This document shows, piece after piece, positions 30,352 through 41,558 of a DNA stretch of 64,000 nucleotides. Positions within the stretch are counted from its first letter, which is position 1. Every line of letters begins with the position of its first letter. The notes under the pieces are model-generated. The model searched no databases and had not been told where the DNA came from. It saw nothing but the letters and a program-made list of their open reading frames with translations. A program made the translations under genes and the position numbers. The stretch comes from Lunularia cruciata (taxonomy: Eukaryota; Streptophyta; Marchantiopsida; Lunulariales; Lunulariaceae). The stretch covers positions 59,746,552 to 59,810,551 of the forward strand of contig OX419756.1 in assembly GCA_948567375.1 (NCBI GenBank), read 5' to 3'.

Positions 30352-32290
30352 CTAGTTATCCAATAGGACAACACCAGGTGTAAACCGCGCTCTCTCAAAG
30401 GCCGGTCTAGCTAGCAACTCCTCCAGTCTAGCCGCTGCTGCCTGCCATAAACCACTGGTCGCTGAACGGATCCCATGCTCCTCAACCAAGTCAGCTCCAC
30501 TACCAACCACCTCTGCTCTAGTAGTAGGAACTGCACCATCCCTACTCTCACACAACGTGGCAGCCAACCGGAACACTGGGGCTGGGTCAACTCCCAATGT
30601 AAACATGTCACTCGCTGAAAACAAAGGATGCCGCATAATCAGCTGAGCCGCCCCCTACATCATGCTAGACTCAGTCTGTATAGTAGTAGGTGGCTGACTA
30701 GTAGGTACTCCATCACCACCTACCACACCTACACTAGGACATCTAGGAACCATGGATGTTGTCTGCGATGCCTCAGATAGCGTGAAAGACTGGGGAAGTC
30801 TAACCTGTCTCCCAACCTCTCCTCTCTGTGGGTCCAACTCCACTGATGCTCCTCTAGGCTCTGGAGCACGTATTGTACTCCTAGTCATTGCTGTAGATGC
30901 ATCCACTTGTGCTGCTCTGCACATGAAATCTAAAGCATCTCTATCACCAGCATATGAGGTGGAAGCCTCAGCACCAGAATCTGATATCCTCTGAGCAATA
31001 GCCATACTAACCAATCTCTGCTCCAACTGCTCAATCGGAGTAGCCATAGCTGTGTCAGAAGTAAGGGCAGGTACTGCACCCCTACTAGGTGTAGATCCTC
31101 TACCACCTTGTCCTCCATGAACTGGAGCTCCTCTACTACCTACCATAGCAACCCTACCACTCCGTAACTCCGGGTGTAGGTCAAAACACCGGTCACTAGT
31201 GTGACCAAATCTTTGGCAGTGCTCACACTGCCTCTGTGCTGGCTGTGATGCACCAGAGGTATCAGGTCCGCTGCCCTGAGTACACTCTCTCCTATGGTGA
31301 GGCCCACCACAAGTCCAACAAGCAACACCACCACTCACTGGCTGCTACTGACCCAAAAATGAGGGTAAGGGTCTAACTCCACTAGGCCCTCCACTCGCTC
31401 CATAGGATCTGGGTTGTCCACCTTGTCCTTGAAAACCAACTAGGCGTGGTGCACTCTACTACACTCTAGAAGAAGTCACAGCCGTGGATGAGGTCTCCCT
31501 ACCAAATCCAGATGTCACCACTCTCTCCTCCACCATATTGAGCTCAATATGCTCAGCCAAACCAAAGACTACTGCCAAAGTGGGCAAAGTAGCCTGCAAC
31601 AACGTAGCATCACGAACTCTACGTCGCAACTCCCTGTCTTGTATCCCATACCAAAATTGGACTGCCTGGGCCTCAGTAACTCCCTGAGTGAAACTGATCA
31701 GCCATCTCATGCGAGTTCATGCCTCGCGTAGGCTCTCTCCAGCCTTCCGCTAGAACTTTTGCAAGCTCCTCAGCTTGTCAGTCCGCACTCCCTGGTAGTT
31801 TTGCCTCAAACATAGGAAGAACTCCACCATGGGGTTAAACCCCGGTACCACACCACCTCTTGCAGCAGTACCTCCACTTGTAGTAGCACTATCTCCAGCT
31901 AGTGCACCTCCACTAGCTCCACCAACACTACTTGAGCTAGAACTCGTAGGTACAGCCGATCTACTCCTGGCCACCGAGCTTGAAGTGATAGAGACATAAT
32001 GTAGAGACCAATACTGTCTCCATAACTCGATCTCCTCCAAATGAGCTCTCCTGAACTCATGGTAGTCATCCATTGGTGGACCCTCCAGATGCTGAAACAA
32101 CTCCTTCCATGCCATGAAGGGTGTGAACAAAGTCGGGTTCCGCATCTGCTACAAATCACACCAACTATTGAGCTCCTGGATGAAGTCATCCAACTCAATG
32201 GTACCCACTGTACCAGAGTAACGCCTAGGGCCTTTGGAGGCCCCATAAATCTTGTCCATGTCCCACAACAATGGTGCGGACACACCAAGT
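30352..32290 (-). pseudogene. B3 Gag with two zinc knuckles
   Basis: Read in four open stretches. The N-terminal capsid-like part is 32,145-31,750 (FQHLEGPPMDDYHEFRR). 31,710-31,459 has QAVQFWYGIQDRELRRRV, typical of retrotransposon gag. 31,338-30,655 has knuckles CWTCGGPHHRREC and CEHCQRFGHTSDRC. The C-terminal stretch is 30,636-30,352. Stops separate them. Gag would form the particle and bind the element's RNA. Confidence 0.85.
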
Positions 32291-33758
32291 GCACTCTTAA
32301 CTAAATCAGCTCATGTGTCAAACTCCAACTTAGAGTCAATCTCCTCCCTCACTGGGACCTGAGAAACAAGCTGATACCAAGCACCACTCCGAGTAAACCC
32401 ATTGTGTACGGCAAGGCTAACTCCTCTAGAATCTCCAAAGAACTCCGTCGTGACCACATAACTGCAACAATAAACCCGAACCACCGACTGCAACCGCAAG
32501 TGCCCCACCAAGTGCCAACACCAACTAAACACCACCCACTAATGTAACTCTAACCGAGATAACTACACTAGGGGAAAGGGCAACTTGTAACCTGCCATCA
32601 TAACACGCACTCTCACGGTCTACAGGTCATCACTTCCTACCTCACCGGAGAGAAACAAAGGTAGTCTGACTGGTCATCACTCCAGCCTCACCATCGAGAG
32701 CACACCAGAGCACCAACGCTCAAAAGTCAGGGCACCTCACACAAACGTGGTGCACAAACAGGAAGCAAAGAATGGAGGGGATCCAATCACAAGAAATCTA
32801 AACAAAAACCATCCATCTCATAACAAAACACGGGACTAACTCTGCCACCATTTGGCATTTGACATAAGAGAAGTTTGTATCTAAGTCCTAAGCTACCAGG
32901 ATCACCAAGAATGGGATCAAACTGCCTCTCCTAGCCAAAGCTACATGTGTATAGATAAAAGTGGCGCATACACTAGGACAACAAGTGAGGGTGGACCAAT
33001 TGGCTAGGGCACTAGTCTAGGAACAAGAGATCTAGGGGTCAAACCCTGTTGCGCACAATCTAGCAAGAAAGGCAGATTTTGCCAACCAATGACCAAGATC
33101 TACTCTAAACTAGCTAGCCTCACGCCAACAAGCTGGCTTGCTGGCCCATCTAGGCCTTTGTAGCCTCTCATAGCCCACAGCCCTATGCCTCGAAACGCCA
33201 AAATTCAGCCAAATGAGGCCTTTCTTGTTGCCACTTCGAACCTCCTCCAAAATTGGCAAAACTTCTCCAAATCTGCGAAACTCCTCCAAACTAGCAAAAC
33301 TCCTCCAAATCTGGCCAAACAACAAAAACTCCTCCAAATCTGGCCCAAAATCTGACATAAACCCTAAAGATGACTGTCCGCCAAATCCCCCGCTAACTTT
33401 CCACTCGAGCCAAATTGACAAAATAGGTTTTTCCAAATCACGAATTCATGAGAAGAGCTTCACAACTCCACCTTCAATTTGACTTTCTGAGCTCAACTTG
33501 CAGCAAATTGGTCTTGCCTTCACCTCCTGAGCTCAAAATCACAATCATTGCTCAAAAATTGCTCCTTCTTTGCTCAAAATTTGGCCAGCGCTTCCGCACA
33601 CCGTCCGCCTAACTGCCAAATCTGCATCACTTGAACGAGCTTTTGCACACTAGGGAAACACAGAACTTGAATCGAGCTACCACAATCCACCGAGCTTGGA
33701 GATACCACTAACACTCAACGTTCTTGCACCCAATTTCCCCCTGACTTGACTTCTCTGA
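32291..33758 (-). other. B3 5' leader, non-coding
   Basis: About 1.47 kb between LTR and gag on the minus strand. A related copy lies at 34,210-35,481 and a diverged one at 41,559-42,298. No convincing ORF is seen: a 108-codon open stretch (33,110-33,436) coincides with low-complexity repeats and is lost from the B4 copy. Bases 33,241-33,352 hold about five imperfect copies of a unit near CTCCTCCAAATCTGGCAAAA. No standard TGG-type primer site is obvious next to the LTR. Confidence 0.7.
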
Positions 33759-34209
33759 TGTAATCAGATTTCTTAACACTCTCAACTCAACTCAACTTAA
33801 ATCAGTACTTGATCTGTCACTCTATAAACTACCAACAACCGGGCACTGATTACAGTTAAGCCACACCCACTCAAGCATAGAGAATCCAGGTGACGCTTGT
33901 CGGCCTCTGTCCACCATAGCCAGGAACTCGAAGGCTCAACATCAGAGAAGTGAGCTCTCTGGAGCTCACTTCGAAACTATACCCCCTGGACTCAAGCTAG
34001 CACTGAAACCCTAATGGTCCCATTGACGAGACACTCGACGGTGCGAACGGTGTAAAGTGACAATGGGCTCCACCGTGAAGTCAAAACCCCAAACACCAAA
34101 TCAGACTGTTTGAAAGTAGTCCCTGAGAAACTACTAGAATAACTCTAACTACTATCACTGGAACTCCAGTGTCCGAGCAGCTAGATGCGGAACTACAAAT
34201 GGCGTGCCA
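33759..34209 (-). repeat. Plain 451-bp family B LTR (5' of B3)
   Basis: On the minus strand it starts at GGCACGCCATTTG (expected TGTCACGCC with changes) and ends CTGATTACA. It has the same length and limits as the copy at 35,482-35,932. It matches the middle of the compound repeats but lacks the 105-bp flanks. Confidence 0.8.
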
Positions 34210-35481
34210 ACTCCTATGTCGAACTCCAACTCAGAGTCAATCTCCTCCCTCACTAGGACTTGAGATACAAGCTGATATTGAGCACCACTCCGAGTAAACC
34301 CACTGCATACTGCAGGGCTAACTCCTCTAAAATCTCCAAAGAACTCCGTCGTGACAAAGTAACCGCAATAGCAAACACAAACCACCAACTGCAACCGCAA
34401 GTCGCAACCACAAGTGCCCCACCAAGTGCCAACACCACCATGTGCCAACACCAACTAAGCACCACCCACTAATGTAACTCTAACCGAGATAACTACACTA
34501 GGGGAAAGGGCAACCTGTAACCTGCCATCATAACACGCACTCTCACGGTCTACAGGTCATCACTTCCTGCCTCACCGGAGAGAAACAAAAGTAGTCTGAC
34601 TGGTCATTACTCCAGTCTCACCACCAAGAGCACACCAGAGCACCAACGCTCAAAAGTCAGGGCACCTCACACAAATGAGGTGCACAAATAGGAAGCAAAG
34701 AATGGAGGGGATCCAATCATAAGAAATCTAAACAAAATCCCTCCATCTCATAACACAACACGGGATTGACTATGCCACCATTTGGCATTTGACATAAGAG
34801 AAGTTTGTATCTAAGTCCTAAGCTACCAAGATCACCAAGAATGGGATCAAACTGTCTCTCTTAGCCAAAGCTACATGTGTATAGATAACAGTGGCACAAT
34901 CACTAGGACAACAAGTGAGGGTGGACTAGTTGGCTAGGGCACCAGTCTAGGAACAAGAGATCTAGGGGTCAAACCCTATTGTGCACAATCTAGCAAGAAA
35001 GGCAAATTTTGCCAACCAATGACCAAGATCTACTCCAAACTAGCTAGCCTCATGCCAGCAAGCTGGCTTGCTGGCCCTTCTAGGCCTTCGTAGCCTCTCA
35101 TAGCCCACAGCCCTATGCCTCGAAATCTCTAAACACCAAATTTGAACGGGTTTTTCCAAATCACAATTTCATGAGAAGAGCTTCCCAACTCCACCTTCAA
35201 TTTGACTTTCTGAGCCCAACTTGCAGCAAATTGGTCTTGCCTTCACCTCCTGAGCTCAAAATCACAACCCTTGCTCAAAAATTGCTCCTTCTTTGCTCAA
35301 AATTTGGCCAGCGCTTCCGCACACCATCCACCTAACTGCCAAATCTGCATCAAGTGAACGAGCCTATGCACACTAGGGAAACACAAAACTTGAATCGAGC
35401 TACCAACATCCACTGAGCTTGGAGATACCACCAACACTCAAAGTTCTTGCACCCGATTTCCCCCTGACTTCACTTCTCTAA
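34210..35481 (-). other. B4: leader-only family B unit between two LTRs
   Basis: 1,272 bp similar to the B3 leader, bounded on both sides by 451-bp LTRs, with no gag or pol. It lacks the CTCC-rich repeat tract of B3. It is either an internally deleted element or the product of recombination within the array. No ORF is supported. Confidence 0.72.
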
Positions 35482-35932
35482 TGTAATCAGATTGCTTACC
35501 ACTCTCAACTCAACACAACTCAGATCAGTACTTGATTTGTCACTCTATAAATTTCCAACAACTGGGCACTAATTACAGTCAAGCCACACCCACTCAAGCA
35601 TAGAGAATCTAGGTGACGCTCACCGGCCTTTGTCCACCATAGCCAGGAACTCGAAGGCTCAACATCAGAGAAGTGATCTCTCTGGAGCTCACTTCGAAAC
35701 TATACCCCCTAGACTTGAGCTAGCTTTGAAACCCTAACGGTCCCACTGACGGCACACTCAACGGTGCAAACGGTGCAAAGTGATGGTGGGCCCCACCGTG
35801 AAGTCAGTACCCCAAACACAAAATCTGATCGTCGGAAAGTAGTCTCTGAGAAATTGCTGAAATAACTCTAACTACTATCACTGGAACTCCAATATCCGAG
35901 CATCTAGACGTGGCACTACAAATGGCATGAGA
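35482..35932 (-). repeat. 451-bp family B LTR at the array's right end
   Basis: TGTAATCAG on the plus strand to GGCATGAGA (expected GGCATGACA). It is followed at 35,933 by B1 integrase sequence. It forms the right border of the minus-strand array and is flanked by CTTG. Confidence 0.82.
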
Positions 35933-36744
35933 CTTGTGTGACAAGGCTTTGATTGATCATCGTACCACATCCCGAGATCACCTTGAGGCAGATGGCTTAG
36001 CAGAGAGAGTGGTTTAGACGGTGAAGAGAGGATTGAAAAAGTATGGTTTGCAAAGAGGCCACTTGGGAGATTGGGATCTCCAATTACCTTGGTTGGCCAT
36101 GGGCTATCAGTTCAGCCAGCAAGCCTCCTTAGCATCCTTCTCTCCATACTTTCTACTCTATGGACAAGATCTAGATTTACCTACAGCCATTTGTCGAGAT
36201 GCTATTGTAGTTTTGGACTTGGATGACCCCGATGTATGGATGAGCGCATGTTCTCAGCGGGCAGAGATCTTTTGGAGAGTGATGCCGATGGCTTTTGAGA
36301 ACTTGGCGATGCTCAGCATAGAGATACTTTACGCTATGCTACCATTTGAGAAGGAGGTTATAGACCCTCGATCCGTTGATTTCATCCAAGCGACTATGTA
36401 TATCTACAGCAGACAGCCAGACAACACTTGATGTTTCTACAGGCCGCACTATCTTGAGGGTGCACGAGATTTTGCCATTTGGAGTCCTTGTGTTAGAAGG
36501 ACGTGATGTTGTTGCTTGGAAGGATCATGTACACAATTGTGTGCCATGCCACCTCCCAAACATTGATGGTACTATGGACCCAAGCTTGGCACTTGTACGT
36601 GCAAGCTTGAGGTGTATGTTATGTGGCTCTTCTGGTGGAACTGCTACTATGTTAGTGTGTGATAGTTGTTTGAGAGGATGGCATATGGCATGTATGACTC
36701 CTCCCCTCATGGTGGTTCCTCAGGGACAGTGGTTTAGGTCCTAG
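35933..36744 (+). pseudogene. B1 integrase C-terminal half with broken PHD finger
   Basis: It resumes the B1 integrase interrupted at 2,052. It has LAERVV with an in-frame stop, then LKKYGLQRGHLGDWDLQLP, SPYFLLYGQDLDLP and, after frameshifts, the linker to a PHD finger at 36,613-36,735 (CMLC, CDSC, GWHMAC). A small indel near 36,733 changes the last two zinc ligands: WLCPRC is replaced by WFRS and a stop. It is non-functional, but it confirms that the PHD finger belongs to three separate family B copies. Confidence 0.88.
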
Positions 36745-36922
36745 ATGTACTGACCTATAGCTAGTTCATTCTTTATATGGTATAGATTGCAGACATGCGA
36801 CTAACGATGGGGCTCCATAGCACTTGACCTCCTGATCTTTGCCCATTAGAGGGTATACCATATACTTAGAGTAGATGGCTATTTGGAGTTAGAGAGACCT
36901 AACCGCCAGCTAGGGGAGCGAT

Positions 36923-37584
36923 TGTGGCACTTTAGAGTCTATGTATGACTTATGTGTGAGTTGTGCTTCTATAGTGTATGATGTTGACAGCGATGTATGT
37001 TGTGTAGCAATGTATATACGCACAACAGTTGTCACGCCATTTGTAGTGCCGTGTCTAGATGCTTGGACACTGGAGTTCTAGTGATAGTTGTTAGAGTTAT
37101 TTTAGCAGTTTCTCAGAGACTACTTTCTGACAGTTAGATTTCATGTTTGGGGTACTGACTTCATGGTGGGGCCCACCGTCACTTTGCACCGTTTGCACCA
37201 TTGAGTGTGCCATCAGCGGGACCGTTAGGGTTTCAAAGCTAGCTCAAGTCTAGGGGGTATAGTTTCAAAGTGAGCTCCAGAGAGCTCACTTCTCTGATGT
37301 TGAGCCTTCGAGTTCCTGGCTATGGTGGATAGAGGCCGCCGAGTGTCACCTGGATTCTCTATGCTTGAGTGGGTGTGGCTTGACTGTAATCGATGCCCAG
37401 TTGTTGGCAGTTTATAGAGTGATAGATCAAGTACTGATCTGAGTTGAGTTTAGTTGAGAGTGGTAAGCAATCTGATTATTGTGGCACTTTAGAGTCTATG
37501 TATGACTTATGAGTGAGTTGTGCTTCTATAGTGTATGATGTTGACAGTGATGTATGTTGTGTAGCGATGTATATATGCATGACA
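36923..37584 (+). repeat. B1 3' terminal repeat (105-450-105)
   Basis: 662 bp. 105-bp copies lie at 36,923-37,027 and 37,480-37,584, with about 450 bp between. A polypurine-type tract GCTAGGGGAGCGAT precedes it. It ends GCATGACA directly against family C protease sequence, which fixes the outer end of the element at the second 105-bp copy. Confidence 0.83.
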
Positions 37585-37994
37585 CAGACAATTGCCATCC
37601 CTATGACATATAGAGGCAATCTCTGCTTCTGTGATTTTTCTTTAACCCCAATGATTGACCATTGGTGGATTCTCACTACTTTTTTCCTCCAATCCACCAT
37701 AGGGTTGTATTGCTCCATCCATGGTATGCCTAAAATTGCATCATAACAAGCTAACTGTATCACTTGCCACTCAATTGCTTCCTGATATTCTCCTATAGAG
37801 AGGGTTACCCGTCTAGGTAATGACTCAATCCTCTCTGTTTGCCCATTAGGTAACTCTACTTCTTCACTCCCATCTCTCTCTAGATCCATTCCCAATCTTA
37901 TTGCAACAGAGTGAGACAAGAAATTCTCTTTTGCTCCTGGATCTATTAATACTCTCACTTGATTACCTTCTAGGATTCCATTCACAACAATCAA
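37585..37994 (-). pseudogene. Family C aspartic protease
   Basis: The open stretch starts IVVNGILEGNQVRVLIDPG. The active-site triad reads D-P-G where D-S/T-G is expected. ILGIPWMEQYNPMVDW follows, the usual end of a gypsy retropepsin. It runs into B1 LTR sequence at 37,584, so the protein is truncated. The Ser/Thr-to-Pro change would inactivate the enzyme. Confidence 0.82.
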
Positions 37995-38069
37995 TTGTGA
38001 GGTTGCCTTTTGAGATCTTTGCGCATTATTCTTCTTCCTTTCCTCTCTTCTCTACTTCCTTATTGAGAA

Positions 38070-38748
38070 TGTAACACCCATTTGTGCATGTGTGTGGTAT
38101 TGTGATATTTAGCTTGGTATTACAAGTACTTAAGAGATATTATTTATATAGAGATAAAGGATGGTTCTATATTAGTCATGGTTAGCTAAAGTTAGTCATA
38201 GCTAAGATAGATGGGACCTTACTTTAGAGGAAGTAGAAAAGATGAGCACCACTATTTTGGATTTTAGTGTGTTGACTTGGTATTATTCCTAGGTGTTTGG
38301 CTTTGGGGAAAGAGTTGAGAACTCTTGGGCCCGCAAGCCTTTTTGTTTTGGATTCTTCTTTAGTCCAAGGATAGCCCATGTGAAGGAATCCTTGCTTTAG
38401 TGGTTGGGTCAAGATAAGGGGAATATGCCCATGTGAATGGATATTCCTTTCTACTTTTTGACTTGACTTGACTTTTAGTCTAGTAACTTGAGTTACTACG
38501 GTAAATAGTAACTTTGGTACGTAACTATTTCACAAGTATATAAACAAGGGGTGAGGAGGTACTCATCATCCTTTCATTTGCAACTATCTCTCTCTCATTG
38601 AGTTCTCTAGTGAGCAATGTCTTGAGTCTTGGAGTGTTAGCCTTGGAGGAGTATGATGGAGTTGGGGTTCCTTGCCTTCTTAGTCCATGGTGCGCTACCA
38701 TAATAGCCATCAGAGGTTCATCCTGAGTGAGAGACAGGCCGGCTCACA
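38070..38748 (+). repeat. Solo family A LTR (A5)
   Basis: 679 bp, the same subfamily as A2 (13-bp segment absent), with TATATAAA. No internal sequence is attached. Flanks are TGAGAA on the left and AGCCAA on the right, with no obvious 4-bp duplication. A solo LTR normally arises by LTR-LTR recombination; the missing duplication suggests mutation or recombination between different insertions. Confidence 0.92.
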
Positions 38749-39860
38749 AGCCAATAAGGCCGCGAGGTACATTTACTAGCGTCTTCATTTTCCAAAGTGA
38801 TTTCCACCTCCTTCTCTTCAATGTGCCTTTCCATGTTTTTCAAAGATTGCCTATACAAAGGCCGAGGGCCTCTAGGGAAACGAGTGCAATAGTTGGTAGA
38901 TATGTGCCCAATATGGCCACAATTGTAACAATGGTGTTGTTCTCTTTGAGCCCCTTCTCCTTGTGGGATTCCATCTCTTTGTTCTTCTACCCGTCCCCGC
39001 TCCCCTTGAAGTGGTCGTGCTCCTTGATCCCGGAATTGAAGGTTGCCCAATTCCATCAGTACTAGTCCACCCATGTGTGGCATTTCTGCCCAATAATGTT
39101 GAGGTGGAACTACTCCTTCACCTCCACCTAATGCTCCTGCTATTCTCTGTGCACAAGCCATGGCTTCAAATACCGTGCAAGGATTTTGCACCATGACTTC
39201 TTGGCAAATCCGCTCTTTCAACCCTCATTTGAAATTGTCGAGAGCCTCTGTTGGACTCATGTCGGTAATTGCAACTTGTAGATCTAAAAATGACTCCACA
39301 TACTCTTGTATGATATTCTTCTGTCTCAATCCCCATTGTCGGGTTTGAGCCATCTGCACAGAATCCATCGATTGGAAATTCTTCAACAGTCCTTCTTGCA
39401 TTGCTGTCTATGTGACCTCCCTTCTTTATGCCAACATGGATTGTTCCCAAGCATCATACCATGTGAGGGCTTTATCGGTCAAGTACCCACATGCAAACAC
39501 GCCTACAGCATGCTCTGTGATCTTTGTTGAAAACAATCGGAAATATCGATTCATTCTTGAGATCCAATTTTCCACTACTCCCATCGTACGCTGCCCCTTG
39601 TAAGGCTCAATGTTGCAAGTCTTCTTCATCCGGAGTAGCAATGTGGCTTCATCATTGATAGGGTTCGTAGGCACGGGTGCCTCTCCAAGTATTTCAGTTG
39701 CAAGTACTGGGTTTTGAGATGGCTCTTCTTCTTGCATGGCTTGATCGTTCCTAAGGATCTGCACTTGAATTTGTAGTGTCTACATTGTCATCTTAATCTC
39801 TCAAAATTCATTCAACATCCCTTGCATTCCTTGCACCAACTCTTGTAATTGCGGATCCAT
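38749..39860 (-). pseudogene. Family C Gag
   Basis: Start ATG at 39,860 (MDPQLQELVQGMQG), then two early stops. A 112-codon stretch (39,426-39,764) has the retrotransposon-gag core (ENWISRMNRYFRLF, DKALTWYDAW). After a frameshift, a final stretch contains ICQEVMVQNPCTVFEAM and one CCHC knuckle (CYNCGHIGHISTNYC). It is broken and non-functional. Confidence 0.85.
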
Positions 39861-40450
39861 GGTTCATGCAACACTCAATTGCTAATGTCTACTTCAATAC
39901 AGAGTCAATATAATCACTCTAGAAGGCGCACAAACTATTGGAACTACCATTGGGACCTCAGAAGCTATCATTCGTTGATAATACTCTCACAAAAATTCCT
40001 AACCATAAAATCTCTAAATATCACCTTCGGTCTCACTACGTAACGGTTTTCTACTTGCATATTGAAAGGGAGAGGATTTGGGACATTCATATCCATATTA
40101 TCATAATAGAATGTAGATTGTCAAATCCCACTCTCTGTCATATATCACCACAAGTAGAATCACCGAGTTTGGTGAGTTCATCACTTTGTCCATGAATTTT
40201 GCACCAAAGTGATAAACTAGCGATACATTTATCTGCTCACGCTGGATATACATAACCTTGATGTGGAATGGGTTTAAGAATGGAAAGCTAGGTGCAGGAA
40301 ATTGTCCTCTCGGTGCATCCATCCCATCCGCTCTTCTAAAGTCCTTCCTAAGTCTAGCAATTACTCTATGTTCTCCACCTCAAATTACTCAGTTTTAGTA
40401 GTTCGTGCTATTCCAAGAGAGATGATCCACTCTCTTGGACTAAAACACTC

Positions 40451-40462
40451 GCTCTGATACCA
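40451..40462 (-). other. Family C primer binding site (tRNA-iMet)
   Basis: TGGTATCAGAGC on the minus strand, one base after the LTR end. It is an exact match to the initiator-methionine tRNA primer site common in plant LTR retrotransposons. Confidence 0.92.
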
Positions 40463-40463
40463 T

Positions 40464-41201
40464 TGTAATACTCTAAGGACAAGAGAAGAGAGAAAACAAA
40501 GATTGCACACTCAAACATTTGATGCCCCAAAGGAGCACCTTCTCTTTATTATATAGGCAAAGAGGATCTCCTCCAAGGAAGCTCCACCATAGGATTAGGA
40601 ACACAGATAGGTGACATGTCAGCAAGCTCCACCCTTGGATTACTTACTTGGATGGGTGACATGTCTGGTCTAGGCCCTATCTGGTTGGTCAAACAAGCAT
40701 TGACCGGAGGGAATATTTTAGGGAATCTTCTTGTAGGAATCTCAAAATCACATGAGTAAGGTACCGTTGGAAAGTTCTCGACAAGATAAAGCTGGGGGGG
40801 AGGGAAGGGAAGCCTTTACTTTGTTAGGGGGGGTCTGCATATTTTCGAGGCCTAATTCATCCGTTTAGGCCTCCAAAATTGCCTTCAAAGATTTCAGGCA
40901 TATTTTGATTCCTACTCTATTAGTAGAAGTCCCCTTTTGGTGATACCCCTTTCTGATCTATTTAGTCCATCATGTGTAACATCCTTCCAGATGTTACCAA
41001 ACCAATTCTCACATTTAAATCATATGTCTAGCTATTGGTTCTAAGGTTCTCAAGTCTATTTTGGTTTTTTCCCTATTCGTAGAAGTACTCTTTTGGTGAT
41101 ACTTCTATCTGATCTATTTTGACCGTCATGTATAACATCATTCTAGATGTCACCAAACCAAATTTCACATCTAGATCATATGGCTAACTCTTGGTATTAC
41201 A
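40464..41201 (-). repeat. Family C 5' LTR (738 bp)
   Basis: On the minus strand it runs from TGTAATACCAAGAG to GAGTATTACA; the ends are inverted copies (TGTAATAC/GTATTACA). A TATA-like TATATAATAAA lies at 40,545-40,555. The U3 side contains a tandem duplication of about 130 bp (about 40,915-41,045 and 41,052-41,190). Confidence 0.83.
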
Positions 41202-41558
41202 TCATTCCTCAATCTCTCTTCGTTGAAAATCACACCTTCTACATGAGTTCCTCCTCGCACTATCAAGTTTAGTCATTTGAGCATTAGCTGTTTTTTTGCT
41301 TGTACTTTCTTGATTGAAAAATCTGAAGCAAAGTTATTACATTATCTTTGCATGAAGTTGATCACTCCAAGGCAAAGTTTCCTTACTTTGGGTTTCTTTA
41401 TGACAAGTCCAATCTAAGTACTTTTGTCCTGACACAAAGTCACTTTCCTTCGGGTTTCAATCCAAAGATACAATTCTCCATCTTTTAACGCCATTTGGGT
41501 TTGATATGAATTTTTTTGTACATTTCTTCTTCAAAATAGAACAAAAACAAAAAATGTG
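41202..41558 (+). other. Unassigned spacer
   Basis: AT-rich sequence between the C LTR and the B5 remnant. No long ORF, RNA gene or recognisable element is seen. It begins TCATT, the expected place for one copy of the C target duplication. Confidence 0.5.

Larger units (their letters stand above)
25009..33758 (-). mobile_element. Family B unit B3, most complete copy
   Basis: The only family B unit here without a large insertion. On the minus strand: leader (33,758 to about 32,291), gag, protease, cytosine methyltransferase, reverse transcriptase, RNase H, integrase, PHD finger, and a polypurine-type tract at about 25,009-25,022. Coding regions are broken by several stops and small indels but all domains can be read. 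It is the reference copy for the domain order of the family. Confidence 0.85.
2053..35932 (-). mobile_element. Minus-strand family B array (B2-B3-B4) inserted in B1
   Basis: A run of family B units in one orientation. In order on the plus strand: terminal repeat 2,053-2,714; B2 coding remnants (interrupted by A2 and A3); terminal repeat 24,356-25,008; B3 coding remnants and leader; LTR 33,759-34,209; a second leader copy; LTR 35,482-35,932. Flanks are CTTA at 2,049-2,052 and CTTG at 35,933-35,936, consistent with one 4-bp target duplication that later mutated. Neighbouring units appear to share terminal repeats, as expected from unequal recombination between copies. The boundaries are inferred from sequence matches between copies. 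Confidence 0.75.
1760..37584 (+). mobile_element. Family B element B1, interrupted by the B2-B4 array
   Basis: Plus-strand family B sequence runs from 1,760 to 2,052 and resumes at 35,933 at the same point of the integrase gene. The two halves were split by the 33.9-kb insertion at 2,053-35,932. The element ends with its 3' terminal repeat at 37,584, which abuts family C protease sequence, so B1 inserted into C. Its 5' part is off-window or was displaced by A1. The coordinates span the interrupted element; only the two outer parts belong to B1 itself. Confidence 0.82.
37585..41201 (-). mobile_element. Family C Ty3/gypsy element, 5' portion
   Basis: On the minus strand: LTR 41,201-40,464, PBS, about 590 bp of leader, gag and protease. 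Reverse transcriptase and the rest are cut off by B1 at 37,584 and lie beyond the window. The solo A LTR sits between gag and protease. It is the oldest layer of the nest. Confidence 0.85.

Noticed and set aside
33110-33436. 108-codon minus-strand ORF in the B3 leader
   Set aside because: It coincides with CTCC-rich repeats and is not preserved in the B4 leader copy, so it is likely chance.
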